DNA of 45,024 nt from Kitasatospora griseola (GCF_014648555.1 NZ_BMRI01000004.1:292490-337513); one strand, 5' to 3'. Shown: positions 1 to 8,742, counted from the first letter of the stretch. Numbers and translations: made by a program. The notes: generated by a model not told the origin, from the sequence alone.

Positions 1-2042
1 GACTCGTAGCCCTCGCCGACCACGAAGGCGCGGCGGATGGCGCGGCCCTCCTCGGTGCGGACCGGGATGTTCTGCAGGTTCGGGTCCTGGGACGAGAGCC
101 GGCCGGTGGCGGCGACCATCTGGTTGAAGGTGGTGTGGATGCGGCCCTGCGGGGAGACCGTCTTGAGCAGGCCCTCGACGGTGGTGCGCAGCTTGGCCTG
201 GTCGCGGTGGCGGAGCAGGATGACCGGCAGTTCGTTGTCGGTCTGGGTGGCGAGCCAGGTGAGGGCGTCGGCGTCGGTGGTGTAGCCGGTCTTGATCTTC
301 TTGGTCTTGGGCAGGTTGAGGTCGCCGAACAGGATCTCCTGGAGCTGCTTGGGCGAGCCGAGGTTGAACTCGCGCCCGGCGGCGGCGTGCGCCTCCTCGA
401 CGCAGCGCTGGATCTCGGCGGCGAACTGGGCCTCCAGGCCCTGCAGCCAGCCGCGGTCGGCGGCGATGCCGTAGCGCTCCATCCGGGCGAGCAGCGCGGC
501 GATGGGCAGTTCCATGTCGTGGAACAGCTTGTCGGCGCCGACCTCGGCGAGCCGGGTGTCGAAGAGCTCGGCGAGGTCGTGGACGGCGCGGGCCTCGGTC
601 ATCTGGGCCTGGGCGCCGGCCGTCGGGTCGGGCTCGTCGGCGTCGAAGCTGAGCTGGCCGGTCTCGGCCTGGGCGGCGGGGGCCAGCGAGCGGGACAGGT
701 ACTCCTCGGCGAGGACGTCGAGGGTGAAGGTGCGGCGGCCGGGCTTCTCCAGGTAGGCGGCGAGCGCGGTGTCGGCGCTGACGCCGGCGAACTGCCAGCC
801 CTGCTCGGCGAAGGCGCGCACGACCTGCTTGGCGACGTGCAGGGCCTTGGGGCGCGCGGGGTCGGCGAGCCAGGCGGTGAACGCCCGGTCGTCGTCCTCC
901 TCCAGGGCGGCGGGGTCGAACCAGGCGGCGGCGGTGCCGGTGGCGAGCGCGACCTGCTTGACCTGGCCGGAGCCGAGGGCCCACTCGTAGTCGGCGGCGA
1001 TCGCGGTGCGCTCGCCCTTGCCGGTGTGCTCCTCCAGCCAGGCGGCGAGCGCACCGGGGACGGTGAGCAGGTCGCCCTCGACGGCGGGGCCGGTGGGGAT
1101 GTCGGCGGCGGCGGCGCTCTCGGCGCCGGCCGGGTCGATGCCGGCCACCCGGTCGCGGAAGTTGGGGTTGCGGAACTCCAGCGCCTCCATCAGCCGGGCG
1201 ATTTCCTCCCGGTCGAACGGCGTGCGCTCCAACTGGGGGACGCCGAGCGGGAGTTCGACGTCCCTGACGAGCTCGGTGAGGACCCGGTTGCGCTTGACGG
1301 AGTCGAGGTGCTCGCGCAGCTTCTCGCCGATCTTGCCCTTGACCTCGTCGGCCCGCTCGACCAGTTCCTCGAAGGAGCCGAACTGGTTGACCCACTTCGC
1401 GGCGGTCTTCTCGCCGACGCCGGGGATGCCGGGCAGGTTGTCGGACGGGTCGCCGCGCAGCGCCGCGAGGTCCGGGTACTGGTCGGGGCGCACGCCGTAC
1501 TTCTCGGCGACCTTCTCCGGGGTGTAGCGCGTCAACTCCGAGACGCCCTTGGTGGGGTAGAGCACGGTGACGTGTTCGTTGACCAGCTGGAGCGAATCCC
1601 GGTCGCCGGTGACGATGAGCACCTCGAAGCCCTCGGCCGCGGCGGCGGTGGCGAGGGTGGCGATGATGTCGTCGGCCTCGAAGCCCTCGGCGGTGAGCCG
1701 GGGGATCCGCATCGCGTCGAGGAGTTCGCCGATCAGCGGGATCTGGCTGCGGAACTCGTCGGGAGTCTTGGCGCGGTTGGCCTTGTACTCGGGGAACTCG
1801 GCGGCGCGGAAGGTCTGCCGGGAGATGTCGAAGGCGACCGCGAGGTGGGTGGGCGCCTCGTCCCGGACGGTGTTGACCAGCATCGAGGTGAAGCCGTACA
1901 CCGCGTTGGTGTGCTGGCCGGTGGTGGTGGAGAAGTTCTCCACCGGCAGGGCGAAGAAGGCCCGGTAGGCCATCGAATGCCCGTCCAGCAGCATCAGCCG
2001 GGGCCGCCCGGCCGCACTCTTGCCTGCACCCTGTGTCGCCAC
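1..2042 (-). CDS. polA: DNA polymerase I, 5' two thirds (cut by window edge)
   Basis: Repair and Okazaki-fragment polymerase. About 680 N-terminal residues are visible, from a GTG start at 2042 (VATQGAGKSAAGRPRLMLLDGH). The 5'-nuclease domain fills roughly residues 1-300 (LMLLDGHSMAYRAFF, VTGDRDSLQL, RGDPSDNLPG, GVGEKTA). A 3'-5' exonuclease-like domain follows and then the polymerase palm, ending after TGRLSSQDPNLQNIP, the conserved motif A region. Motifs B and C lie outside the window. In the exonuclease-like domain an ADYE can be matched to the first acidic motif, but the regions expected to carry the later catalytic aspartates read AKQVV and TEARAVHDL. Proofreading is therefore probably lost, as in several other actinobacterial PolI proteins; that is inference by eye. 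The gene diverges from the thioesterase gene at 2196. The open frame running the other way over it is a high-GC shadow. Confidence 0.96.
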   Translation of the reverse strand, partial: MATQGAGKSAAGRPRLMLLDGHSMAYRAFFALPVENFSTTTGQHTNAVYGFTSMLVNTVRDEAPTHLAVAFDISRQTFRAAEFPEYKANRAKTPDEFRSQIPLIGELLDAMRIPRLTAEGFEADDIIATLATAAAAEGFEVLIVTGDRDSLQLVNEHVTVLYPTKGVSELTRYTPEKVAEKYGVRPDQYPDLAALRGDPSDNLPGIPGVGEKTAAKWVNQFGSFEELVERADEVKGKIGEKLREHLDSVKRNRVLTELVRDVELPLGVPQLERTPFDREEIARLMEALEFRNPNFRDRVAGIDPAGAESAAAADIPTGPAVEGDLLTVPGALAAWLEEHTGKGERTAIAADYEWALGSGQVKQVALATGTAAAWFDPAALEEDDDRAFTAWLADPARPKALHVAKQVVRAFAEQGWQFAGVSADTALAAYLEKPGRRTFTLDVLAEEYLSRSLAPAAQAETGQLSFDADEPDPTAGAQAQMTEARAVHDLAELFDTRLAEVGADKLFHDMELPIAALLARMERYGIAADRGWLQGLEAQFAAEIQRCVEEAHAAAGREFNLGSPKQLQEILFGDLNLPKTKKIKTGYTTDADALTWLATQTDNELPVILLRHRDQAKLRTTVEGLLKTVSPQGRIHTTFNQMVAATGRLSSQDPNLQNIPVRTEEGRAIRRAFVVGEGYE

Positions 2043-2130
2043 GTCACATCCCGTTCCTGCCCGGTTGCACTGCCGTCCCCGATCCTATGGCCCGGGGCCG
2101 ACATCTCCCGGCGCGGCGCGGAGCACCTCC

Positions 2131-2157
2131 CTACCGACGGGTAGACAGTCGTACGAT
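2131..2157 (+). promoter_or_regulatory. Candidate promoter with overlapping palindrome
   Basis: CTACC-GACG-GGTAG (2131-2144) is a perfect 5+5 inverted repeat. It ends 7 bp before TACGAT (2152-2157), a fair -10 hexamer, and would cover the -35 position of a promoter for the thioesterase gene at 2196. A repressor site of TetR type would look like this, but no regulator gene is adjacent. The assignment is by pattern only. Confidence 0.35.
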
Positions 2158-2195
2158 CGACGCGCACAACGAAGTGAACCCCGAACAGGAGCACC

Positions 2196-2648
2196 ATGAC
2201 CGACGCGGCGCCCGTACTGAACGTGCCCCAGGACGTGCTGGACCACTTCGCGAAGCTGGGGGTGAACCCGGAGACCTTCTCGGGTGGCCTGCTGGGCGAG
2301 AAGCTGGGCATCACCATCGTCGAGGCCTCCCCGGACCGGGTGGTGGGCACCATGCCGGTGGAGGGCAACCAGCAGCCGTACGGACTCCTGCACGGCGGGG
2401 CGTCGGCCGCGCTGGCCGAGACGCTGGGGTCGATCGGCGCGATGCTGCACGCCGGCCCGGGCCGCTACGCCGTGGGCGTGGACCTGAACGCCACCCACCA
2501 CCGCTCGGCCACCTCCGGCCTGGTGACGGGCGTGGCGACGGCGGTGTTCAAGGGCCGCACCGCGGCGACCTACGAGATCGCGGTGACGGACGACACCGGC
2601 CGCCGGATCACCAGCTGCCGACTGACCTGCATGCTGCGCGACCTGTAG
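2196..2648 (+). CDS. PaaI-family hotdog thioesterase
   Basis: A 150-residue single-domain hotdog protein, probably hydrolysing acyl- or aryl-CoA thioesters in the cytoplasm. The family signature GLLHGGASAALAETLGS sits at about residues 63-79. It contains the HGG turn (66-68) and Glu75, the usual catalytic acid position of PaaI/YdiI-type enzymes. Residues 96-107 (VGVDLNATHHRS) are the typical beta-strand region. The ATG start has AGGAG at 2187-2191. The length is normal for the family. It is a monocistronic gene divergent from polA; the substrate cannot be told from sequence. Confidence 0.88.
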   Translation: MTDAAPVLNVPQDVLDHFAKLGVNPETFSGGLLGEKLGITIVEASPDRVVGTMPVEGNQQPYGLLHGGASAALAETLGSIGAMLHAGPGRYAVGVDLNATHHRSATSGLVTGVATAVFKGRTAATYEIAVTDDTGRRITSCRLTCMLRDL

Positions 2649-2703
2649 CGCCGCGAGGCCGCAAAAAGCCTCAACTCCCCACGCGCCCCCTGGGTTTGGC
2701 CGT

Positions 2704-2718
2704 TTCCCGGCACGGGAA
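2704..2718. promoter_or_regulatory. Perfect 15-bp palindrome TTCCCG-N3-CGGGAA
   Basis: A 6+6 inverted repeat with a 3-bp centre lies 28 bp upstream of the ATG at 2746. It has no U-rich tail, and the stem is short for a terminator. It is a possible operator for the membrane-protein gene downstream. Confidence 0.3.
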
Positions 2719-2745
2719 TTCTCGGCTGGACGAGGGGGCGCCGCC

Positions 2746-3405
2746 ATGTCCGCAGAACCGCCGCCGGGCGAGCCGAAGGGGTTTCTCGGCCCGGTGGAGC
2801 CGGGCGAGGGCACCTGGACGCCGCTCCGACTGTACGTCGACGAACCGCCGCGGCTGCTGAGCAGACGCCTGAAGGCGGTCCTGGTCCTGCTACTGCTGGC
2901 GCTGGCGCTGTTCCTGACGGCGCGTCACGCGATGGAGCGCACGGCGGCCGCGGCCAACTCGCCGCCGCCGGAGCTGCCGTTCCCCTCGCAGTCCACCCGG
3001 TTCCAGTACGGCGGCAGGCTGCCGGTCGGGCAGGAGTCGTTCGCACTGTCCCTGACGGTGCACAACGCCGGCCCCGGCCCGGTGGACGTCCTGGGGGTGA
3101 GCCAGGGCTACCGCGGACTGTCGGTGGTGGTGGGGGGATGGCTGCCGCAGACGGTGCCGCCGGGGCAGACGGTGTCGCTGCGGGTCGGCCTGAAGGTGAC
3201 GGACTGCTCGGCGGCCCCGGCGGACGCCGGCCTGCCCTTCCTCGATGTCACGCTGCGTAACACGCGCGCATTGGAGACGACAAGTCAGATTCTGGGCGAT
3301 TCCTACGCCCGGGACCTCTCCGCGGCACTGCACGCGACCTGCGACACTCCCGATAATCGAACACCCACGACCAGCCCGAGCAGCTCGGACAAACCTGTCC
3401 GATAA
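2746..3405 (+). CDS. Membrane-anchored extracellular protein, unknown function
   Basis: 219 residues of no family I recognise. The cytoplasmic head (1-45) is rich in Pro and Gly. One transmembrane helix follows at about 46-62 (LKAVLVLLLLALALFLTARH). The outer part (about 85-190) has beta-rich alternation (SFALSLTVHNAGPGPVDVLGV, VSLRVGLKVTDC) and reads like an immunoglobulin-like fold. Two cysteines are placed in the outer domain. The tail is Ser/Thr/Pro-rich. The topology suggests a surface or cell-wall role. It is followed by a hairpin terminator at 3464. Confidence 0.75.
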   Translation: MSAEPPPGEPKGFLGPVEPGEGTWTPLRLYVDEPPRLLSRRLKAVLVLLLLALALFLTARHAMERTAAAANSPPPELPFPSQSTRFQYGGRLPVGQESFALSLTVHNAGPGPVDVLGVSQGYRGLSVVVGGWLPQTVPPGQTVSLRVGLKVTDCSAAPADAGLPFLDVTLRNTRALETTSQILGDSYARDLSAALHATCDTPDNRTPTTSPSSSDKPVR

Positions 3406-3463
3406 GCGGATCTTCCAACCCTGCCTGGGGAGTTGGGCGCCCCGACCGCCCGCGCCACCGGCC

Positions 3464-3485
3464 GGAGCCCGGAACAGCGGGCTCC
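3464..3485 (+). terminator. Hairpin terminator after the membrane protein
   Basis: GGAGCCCG (3464-3471), a 6-nt loop and CGGGCTCC (3478-3485) form a perfect 8-bp stem 59 bp past the stop codon. There is no U tract, as is usual in streptomycetes. The rest of 3406-3693 holds only the livK promoter and leader. Confidence 0.55.
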
Positions 3486-3563
3486 ACCTGCGGTTTTCTC
3501 CCACGCACTGAGATCAACTTCCGGCGTGGTCATAACAAGAGAATCACAGCCTCACCCGCCCCA

Positions 3564-3593
3564 CTGACCGCACCGCCACACGCGGTCTAGAGT
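3564..3593 (+). promoter_or_regulatory. Promoter of the liv operon
   Basis: CTGACC (3564-3569), an 18-bp spacer and TAGAGT (3588-3593) fit a housekeeping (HrdB-type) promoter. Transcription would start near 3600, giving a leader of about 95 nt before the GTG start at 3694. Confidence 0.55.
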
Positions 3594-3693
3594 CACGCCC
3601 AGTCACCGCCCGTCCGATTTTCGGGCCCGGTCGACGCGTTCCGGCACCGCCAGCCCTGTGCGCGTGTCTTCCGTCCAGAAGGAGACCCCCGTC

Positions 3694-4923
3694 GTGCGAA
3701 AGAGCTCACTTCTTGTCGTGACCATTGCAGTTACCGGAGCGCTCACCCTCTCGGCCTGCGGCTCGCGCGGTGCCAAGACCGGCTCGGACAACGCGGGCGG
3801 CACCACCAAGGTGGTCATCGGCGTGGACGCCCCGATCAGCGGCAAGCTGTCCGCGCTGGGCCTGGGCATCAAGAACTCGGCCGACCTGGCCACCAAGAAG
3901 GCCAACAAGGACAACCTGGTTCCGGGCGTCACCTTCTCCATCGAGGCCAAGGACGACCAGGCCAACCCGACCTCCGGCAAGCAGAACGCCACCGCCCTGG
4001 TCGACATGAAGGACGTCGTCGGCGTGGTCGGCCCGCTGAACTCCAGCGTCTCGCAGACCATGCAGAAGGTCTTCAACGACGCCAAGCTGACCCAGGTCTC
4101 CCCGGCCAACACCAGCCCCGAGCTGTCGCTCGGCCCGGACTGGGGCAGCAGCAAGTTCACCCGCCCGTACGCCTCGTACTTCCGCACCGCCACCACCGAC
4201 GTGGTGCAGGGCAAGTACGCCGCCCAGTACCTGTTCAACGAGGCGAAGAAGACCAAGGTCTACGTCATCGACGACAAGAAGACCTACGGCGCGGGCCTGG
4301 CGGCCATCTTCCAGGAGGAGTTCAAGAAGCTCGGCGGCACCGTGGCCGGCTCCGACCACATCAACCCGGACGACAAGGACTTCTCCGCGGTCGCCACCAA
4401 GGTCGCCTCCTCGGGCGCCGACTCGGTGTACTACGGCGGCGAGTACCCGGAGGCCGGCCCGCTCACCGACCAGATCAAGAAGGCCGGCGCGAAGGTCCCG
4501 GTGATGGGCGGCGACGGCATCTACGACCCCGAGTTCATCAAGCTCTCCAACAACAACAGCGACGGCGACCTGGCCACCTCGGTCGGCGCCCCGGTGGAGG
4601 AGCTGTCCTCCGCCAAGACCTTCGTCGCCGACTACACCGCGGCCGGCTACAAGGACGCGTACTCCGCGTACGGCGGCTACTCGTACGACGCCGCGTGGTC
4701 GATCATCGAGGCCGTCAAGGCCGCGGTGGAGCACAACGGCGGCAAGGTGCCGAGCGACCTGCGCACCAAGGTGCTGGCCGAGATGGCCAAGGTGAACTTC
4801 TCCGGCGTCACCGGCCAGGTCTCCTTCGACCAGTACGGCGACACCACGAACAAGCAGCTCACCGTCTACAGCGTCAAGGGCGGCGAGTGGAAGGCGGTCA
4901 AGAGCGGTACCTACAACGGCTGA
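3694..4923 (+). CDS. livK: Branched-chain amino-acid ABC transporter, substrate-binding lipoprotein
   Basis: Extracellular receptor of a Liv-type importer, 409 residues. I chose the GTG at 3694 because GGAG (3681-3684) is 9 nt upstream and the product then begins with a compact lipoprotein signal, RKSSLLVVTIAVTGALTLSAC, whose lipobox LSAC predicts a lipidated Cys. The mature part is a periplasmic-binding-protein type 1 fold: VVIGVDAPISGKLSALG at the start, VVGVVGPLNSSVS, and YVIDDKKTYGAGLA in the hinge regions. It heads the operon and is separated from livH by a strong hairpin (4950-4978). That hairpin would let the receptor be made in excess over the membrane subunits. Family membership is clear; ligand preference (Leu, Ile, Val or another amide) is inferred. 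Confidence 0.93.
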   Translation: MRKSSLLVVTIAVTGALTLSACGSRGAKTGSDNAGGTTKVVIGVDAPISGKLSALGLGIKNSADLATKKANKDNLVPGVTFSIEAKDDQANPTSGKQNATALVDMKDVVGVVGPLNSSVSQTMQKVFNDAKLTQVSPANTSPELSLGPDWGSSKFTRPYASYFRTATTDVVQGKYAAQYLFNEAKKTKVYVIDDKKTYGAGLAAIFQEEFKKLGGTVAGSDHINPDDKDFSAVATKVASSGADSVYYGGEYPEAGPLTDQIKKAGAKVPVMGGDGIYDPEFIKLSNNNSDGDLATSVGAPVEELSSAKTFVADYTAAGYKDAYSAYGGYSYDAAWSIIEAVKAAVEHNGGKVPSDLRTKVLAEMAKVNFSGVTGQVSFDQYGDTTNKQLTVYSVKGGEWKAVKSGTYNG

Positions 4924-4949
4924 TCCCGCACCTGCACCAGCCGATGTCC

Positions 4950-4978
4950 GGCGGGGGGCGCCACAAGTGCCCCCCGCC
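4950..4978 (+). terminator. Intra-operon hairpin between livK and livH
   Basis: GGCGGGGGGC (4950-4959) pairs perfectly with GCCCCCCGCC (4969-4978) around a 9-nt loop. Its position after the binding-protein gene is typical of partial terminators or 3'-protecting hairpins that raise binding-protein transcript over permease transcript. Confidence 0.65.
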
Positions 4979-5010
4979 TCCTCATACCCCCCTATCCACG
5001 GAGGCCCGCG

Positions 5011-5940
5011 GTGCACGAACTGCCGCAAAACCTGGCCAACGGACTGATGCTCGGCCTGATGTACGGCCTGATCGCCATCGGGTACACGATGGTCTACGGC
5101 ATCGTCCAACTCATCAACTTCGCCCATGGCGAGATCTTCATGATCGGCGGCTTCGGAGCCCTGACCGCCTACGCCGCGCTGCCGCACGGCACTTCGCTCT
5201 GGCTGGCCCTGCCGGTCATGATCCTGGGCGGCGTGATCGCCTCCGTGCTCACCGCCACCGCGGCCGAACGGTTCGCCTACCGCCCGCTGCGGACCGCGCC
5301 CCGGCTGGCCCCGCTGATCACCGCGATCGGCCTGTCCATCGCGCTGCAGCAGGTGGTCTGGGCGTTCTACCCGGGAGCCAAGAAGGCCATCTCCTTCCCG
5401 CAGTTCGCGGGTGACACCGTCGACCTCGGCCTGTTCCACCTCCAGCGCAACGACCTGTTCCTGCTGGCCGCCGCACCGCTGTGCATGCTGATCCTGGCCT
5501 CGTTCGTGCGCTTCACCCGCACCGGCCGGGCCATGCAGGCCACCGCGCAGGACCCGGACACCGCGAAGCTGATGGGCATCAACACCGACCGGATCATCGT
5601 GATCGCCTTCGCGCTGGGCGCGGCCTTCGCCGCGGTCGCGGCCGTGGCGCACGGCCTGAGGTACGGCCAGGTCGACTTCATGATGGGCTTCCTGGCCGGT
5701 CTGAAGGCCTTCACCGCCGCCGTCCTGGGCGGCATCGGCAACATCTACGGCGCGATGCTCGGCGGGCTGGTCCTCGGCGTCGCCGAATCGCTGGCCACCG
5801 CGTACATCCAGAACGTCCCCGGCATGCACCAGCTCGGCGGCGGCGCCTGGGCCAACGTGTGGGCGTTCGTCCTGCTGATCGTCGTGCTGCTGGTGAGGCC
5901 ACAGGGCCTGCTCGGCGAGCGCGTCGCGGATCGGGCGTGA
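5011..5940 (+). CDS. livH: Branched-chain amino-acid ABC transporter permease LivH
   Basis: 309-residue inner-membrane permease, a normal length for LivH. The GTG start at 5011 follows GGAGG about 8 nt upstream. The start NLANGLMLGLMYGLIAIGYTMVYG and the segment INFAHGEIFMIGGF are LivH hallmarks. AFTAAVLGGIGNIYGAMLGG near residue 240 is the conserved cytoplasmic loop that contacts the ATPase subunits. About eight hydrophobic segments are seen. It pairs with the livM product at 5945, which starts 4 nt after the livH stop codon. Confidence 0.94.
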   Translation: MHELPQNLANGLMLGLMYGLIAIGYTMVYGIVQLINFAHGEIFMIGGFGALTAYAALPHGTSLWLALPVMILGGVIASVLTATAAERFAYRPLRTAPRLAPLITAIGLSIALQQVVWAFYPGAKKAISFPQFAGDTVDLGLFHLQRNDLFLLAAAPLCMLILASFVRFTRTGRAMQATAQDPDTAKLMGINTDRIIVIAFALGAAFAAVAAVAHGLRYGQVDFMMGFLAGLKAFTAAVLGGIGNIYGAMLGGLVLGVAESLATAYIQNVPGMHQLGGGAWANVWAFVLLIVVLLVRPQGLLGERVADRA

Positions 5941-5944
5941 GCAG

Positions 5945-7909
5945 ATGACCACTTCGTCCCAGAAATTCGCGGCCTCGCACGAGACCACGCCCGTTCTCCG
6001 GCTTCCCGGCACCGCGGCGCTCGCCGCGGCGGTGGCCGGCGGGGTGCTGGCCGCCGCGTCCGCGGCGATGTCCTGGACCTGGACCGACCAGTTCCCGGGC
6101 GACCTCACCTACTACGGCTCCCCGGCCGGCCTGCAGTGGCCGGCGCTGGTCGGCGGCCTGCTGACCGCGCTGCTGGCGCTCGCCGCGCACGGGCTGAAGG
6201 GCCTGCGCTGGCTGAGCCCGTCCGGCAGCCACAACGGCGTGCTGTTCGCCGCCCTCGGCACCCTCGCGGTGTGCTGGTACTCGGTGATCGCGATCACCGT
6301 CCAGCTGGACGGCCTGGTCAACCTCGACCCGGGCGGCTGGGTCGCCGCGGTCGGCTCGTTGCTCGCCGTGGTCGGCGCGCTCGGCCTGCCGCTGGACCGC
6401 CGCCGCACCGTCAAGCAGACCCCCTTCGCCCCGTGGTGGTACCTGGTCGCCGGTGTCGCGGTGGTGCTGCGGGTCGGCTTCGGCCAGGGCTGGGCGCTGA
6501 ACGCCGTCCCGCCCGGCGTCCGGCCGCTCTTCACCGAGAACCTGTGGTTCTTCGTCGCCGTGCCGGTCGTGATCCTCGGCTTCCGGCTCTGGCAGCTGCT
6601 GGACGCCTGGCTGCGGATCGGCCGGATCGAACGCCCGCTGCCCGCCGCCCGCGCACTGCCGTCCTGGGCGGAGATCCTGGTGATCACCGCGGTGTTCGCG
6701 CTCGGCCTGGGCGTGGTCGAGTTCGGCATCTCCACCGAGTACGGCGAGCTGTTCATCGGCTTCCTGCTGCTCGCGGTCTTCGCCACCGCCGCGCTGCTGG
6801 CCGGCGGCACGGTCGCCCGGCTGAGCGAACTGACCACCCGCCACCGCGCGGTGACCACCGGCGCGGCGTTCGCCGCCGCGGGCGCGTTCCCGTTCACCCA
6901 GAGCAGCGAGACGTACGTGCTGATCGGGGCGAACATCCTGATCTTCGCCACGGTGGCGCTCGGCCTGAACGTGGTGGTCGGCCTGGCCGGTCTGCTGGAC
7001 CTCGGCTACGTCGCCTTCCTCGGCGTCGGCGCGTACGCGGCCGCGCTGGTCTCCGGCTCGCCGTACTCGGTGTTCCGCGGCCTGCACCTGCCGTTCCCGC
7101 TCGCGGTGCTGATCGGCGCGCTGGCCGCGCTGGTGTTCGGCGTGGTGATCGGCGCCCCGACGCTGCGGCTGCGCGGCGACTACCTGGCGATCGTCACGCT
7201 CGGCTTCGGTGAGATCTTCCGGATCGCCATGAACAACCTGGACGGCCGCTCCGGCCCGAGCCTGACCAACGGCCCGAACGGCGTCGCGGCGATCCCCGAC
7301 GTCAACCTGTTCGGCTTCGACTTCGGCCGGCCGCACGACTTCGGCTTCGTCCAGCTCGGCAAGTTCGGCAACTACCTGCTGCTGATGCTGGTGGTCACCG
7401 CGATCGTCGTGGTGGTGTTCGGCCGGGTCGCCAACTCCCGGATCGGCCGCGCCTGGGTGGCGATCCGCGAGGACGAGACGGCGGCCGAGGCGATGGGCAT
7501 CAACGGCTTCCGGGTGAAGCTGATCGCCTTCGCGCTGGGCGCCACCCTGGCCGGCCTGGCCGGCGCGGTGCAGGCGCACGTGGCGGGCGCGGTCTCCCCC
7601 GACCAGTACCAGTTCGCCGGGCCGGTCCCGCCGAACTCGGCGTTCCTGCTGGCCGCGGTGATCCTCGGCGGCATGGGCACCATCAGCGGACCGCTGGTCG
7701 GCGCGGCGCTGCTGTTCCTGATCCCGGCGAAGCTCCAGTTCCTGCAGTCCTACCAACTGCTGGCGTTCGGCGTCGCGCTGATCCTGCTGATGCGCTTCCG
7801 CCCCGAGGGGCTGATCGCCAACCGCCGCCGGAAGTTGGAGTTCCACGAGGCCGAGCTGCCCGCGCAGGGCGGCCCGACCGATGACGCACTCTCGAAGGCA
7901 GGGGCGTGA
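5945..7909 (+). CDS. livM: Branched-chain amino-acid ABC transporter permease LivM with long N-terminal membrane extension
   Basis: 654 residues, well above the usual 320-430 for LivM. The LivM core lies in roughly residues 315-640: NILIFATVALGLNVVVGLAGLLDLGYVAF, then GAPTLRLRGDYLAIVTLGFGEIFRI, and VAIREDETAAEAMGIN. The loop AVILGGMGTISGPLVG near 575 contacts the ATPase. The first 300 or so residues add several hydrophobic segments (around 25-45, 60-85, 98-118, 130-148, 162-182, 200-222, 240-275) with no motif I recognise. The ATG at 5945 is 4 nt after the livH stop. The 3' end overlaps livG by 4 nt (GTGA), so translation is coupled. Confidence 0.92.
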   Translation: MTTSSQKFAASHETTPVLRLPGTAALAAAVAGGVLAAASAAMSWTWTDQFPGDLTYYGSPAGLQWPALVGGLLTALLALAAHGLKGLRWLSPSGSHNGVLFAALGTLAVCWYSVIAITVQLDGLVNLDPGGWVAAVGSLLAVVGALGLPLDRRRTVKQTPFAPWWYLVAGVAVVLRVGFGQGWALNAVPPGVRPLFTENLWFFVAVPVVILGFRLWQLLDAWLRIGRIERPLPAARALPSWAEILVITAVFALGLGVVEFGISTEYGELFIGFLLLAVFATAALLAGGTVARLSELTTRHRAVTTGAAFAAAGAFPFTQSSETYVLIGANILIFATVALGLNVVVGLAGLLDLGYVAFLGVGAYAAALVSGSPYSVFRGLHLPFPLAVLIGALAALVFGVVIGAPTLRLRGDYLAIVTLGFGEIFRIAMNNLDGRSGPSLTNGPNGVAAIPDVNLFGFDFGRPHDFGFVQLGKFGNYLLLMLVVTAIVVVVFGRVANSRIGRAWVAIREDETAAEAMGINGFRVKLIAFALGATLAGLAGAVQAHVAGAVSPDQYQFAGPVPPNSAFLLAAVILGGMGTISGPLVGAALLFLIPAKLQFLQSYQLLAFGVALILLMRFRPEGLIANRRRKLEFHEAELPAQGGPTDDALSKAGA

Positions 7910-8742
7910 GCACCATGACCACCGACACCGCGCCCGCCGCACCGCTCGCCGAGACGGTCCTGGAAGCCACCGACGTGGTGATGCGCTTCGGCGGCCTGAC
8001 CGCCGTCAACCAGGTCAACCTGACGGTCCGGCAGGGCGAGATCGTCGGTCTGATCGGCCCGAACGGCGCCGGCAAGACCACCTTCTTCAACTGCCTGACC
8101 GGGCTGTACGTCCCGACCTCGGGCGTCGTCAGGTACAAGGGCCAGGTGCTGCCGCCCAAGCCGCACCTGGTCACCCAGGCCGGCATCGCCCGGACCTTCC
8201 AGAACATCCGGCTGTTCTCCAACATGACGGTGCTGGAGAACGTCCTGGTGGGCCGGCACACCCGCACCGAGGAGGGCCTGTTCTCGGCGATCCTCCGCGG
8301 CCCGGGGTACCGGCGGGCCGAGGCCGAGAGCCGTGCACGGGCCATGGAGCTGCTGGAGTTCTGCGGCCTGTCCGGGAAGGCCGACCACCTGGCCCGCAAC
8401 CTGCCCTACGGCGAGCAGCGCAAGCTGGAGATCGCCCGGGCGCTGGCCTCCGAGCCGGGCCTGCTGCTGCTGGACGAGCCGACCGCCGGCATGAACCCGC
8501 AGGAGACCCGGTCCGCCGAGGAACTGGTGTTCGCGATCCGGGACCTCGGGATCGCGGTGCTGGTGATCGAGCACGACATGAAGTTCATCTTCAACCTGTG
8601 CGACCGCACCGCGGTGCTGGTGCAGGGCCAGAAGATCGTCGAGGGCGACCGGGAGACCGTCCAGAACGACGAGCGGGTGGTCACCGCCTACCTGGGCGAG
8701 CCGCTCGAAGGAACCACCACCGCTACGGAGGCCGACCAGTGA
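7906..8742 (+). CDS. livG: Branched-chain amino-acid ABC transporter ATPase LivG
   Basis: 278-residue ABC ATPase. The Walker A GPNGAGKTT is at about residues 51-59, the signature is PYGEQRKLEIARAL in place of LSGGQ as is normal for LivG, Walker B is LLLLDEPTAG, and the switch His is in VIEHDM. GIARTFQNIRLF is the characteristic LivG Q-loop region. The GTG start at 7906 overlaps the livM stop. It works as a heterodimer with LivF to power the LivHM channel. Confidence 0.95.
   Translation: MSTMTTDTAPAAPLAETVLEATDVVMRFGGLTAVNQVNLTVRQGEIVGLIGPNGAGKTTFFNCLTGLYVPTSGVVRYKGQVLPPKPHLVTQAGIARTFQNIRLFSNMTVLENVLVGRHTRTEEGLFSAILRGPGYRRAEAESRARAMELLEFCGLSGKADHLARNLPYGEQRKLEIARALASEPGLLLLDEPTAGMNPQETRSAEELVFAIRDLGIAVLVIEHDMKFIFNLCDRTAVLVQGQKIVEGDRETVQNDERVVTAYLGEPLEGTTTATEADQ

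Noticed and set aside
135..2144. Long open frame on the plus strand across polA
   Set aside because: Composition is the repetitive Gly/Val/Leu/Asp-rich antisense pattern of a GC-rich gene; polA on the other strand has all family motifs.
3658..3693. Upstream start for the liv binding protein
   Set aside because: It would put the ribosome site GGAG inside the gene and bury the lipoprotein signal behind 12 residues; the GTG at 3694 fits better.
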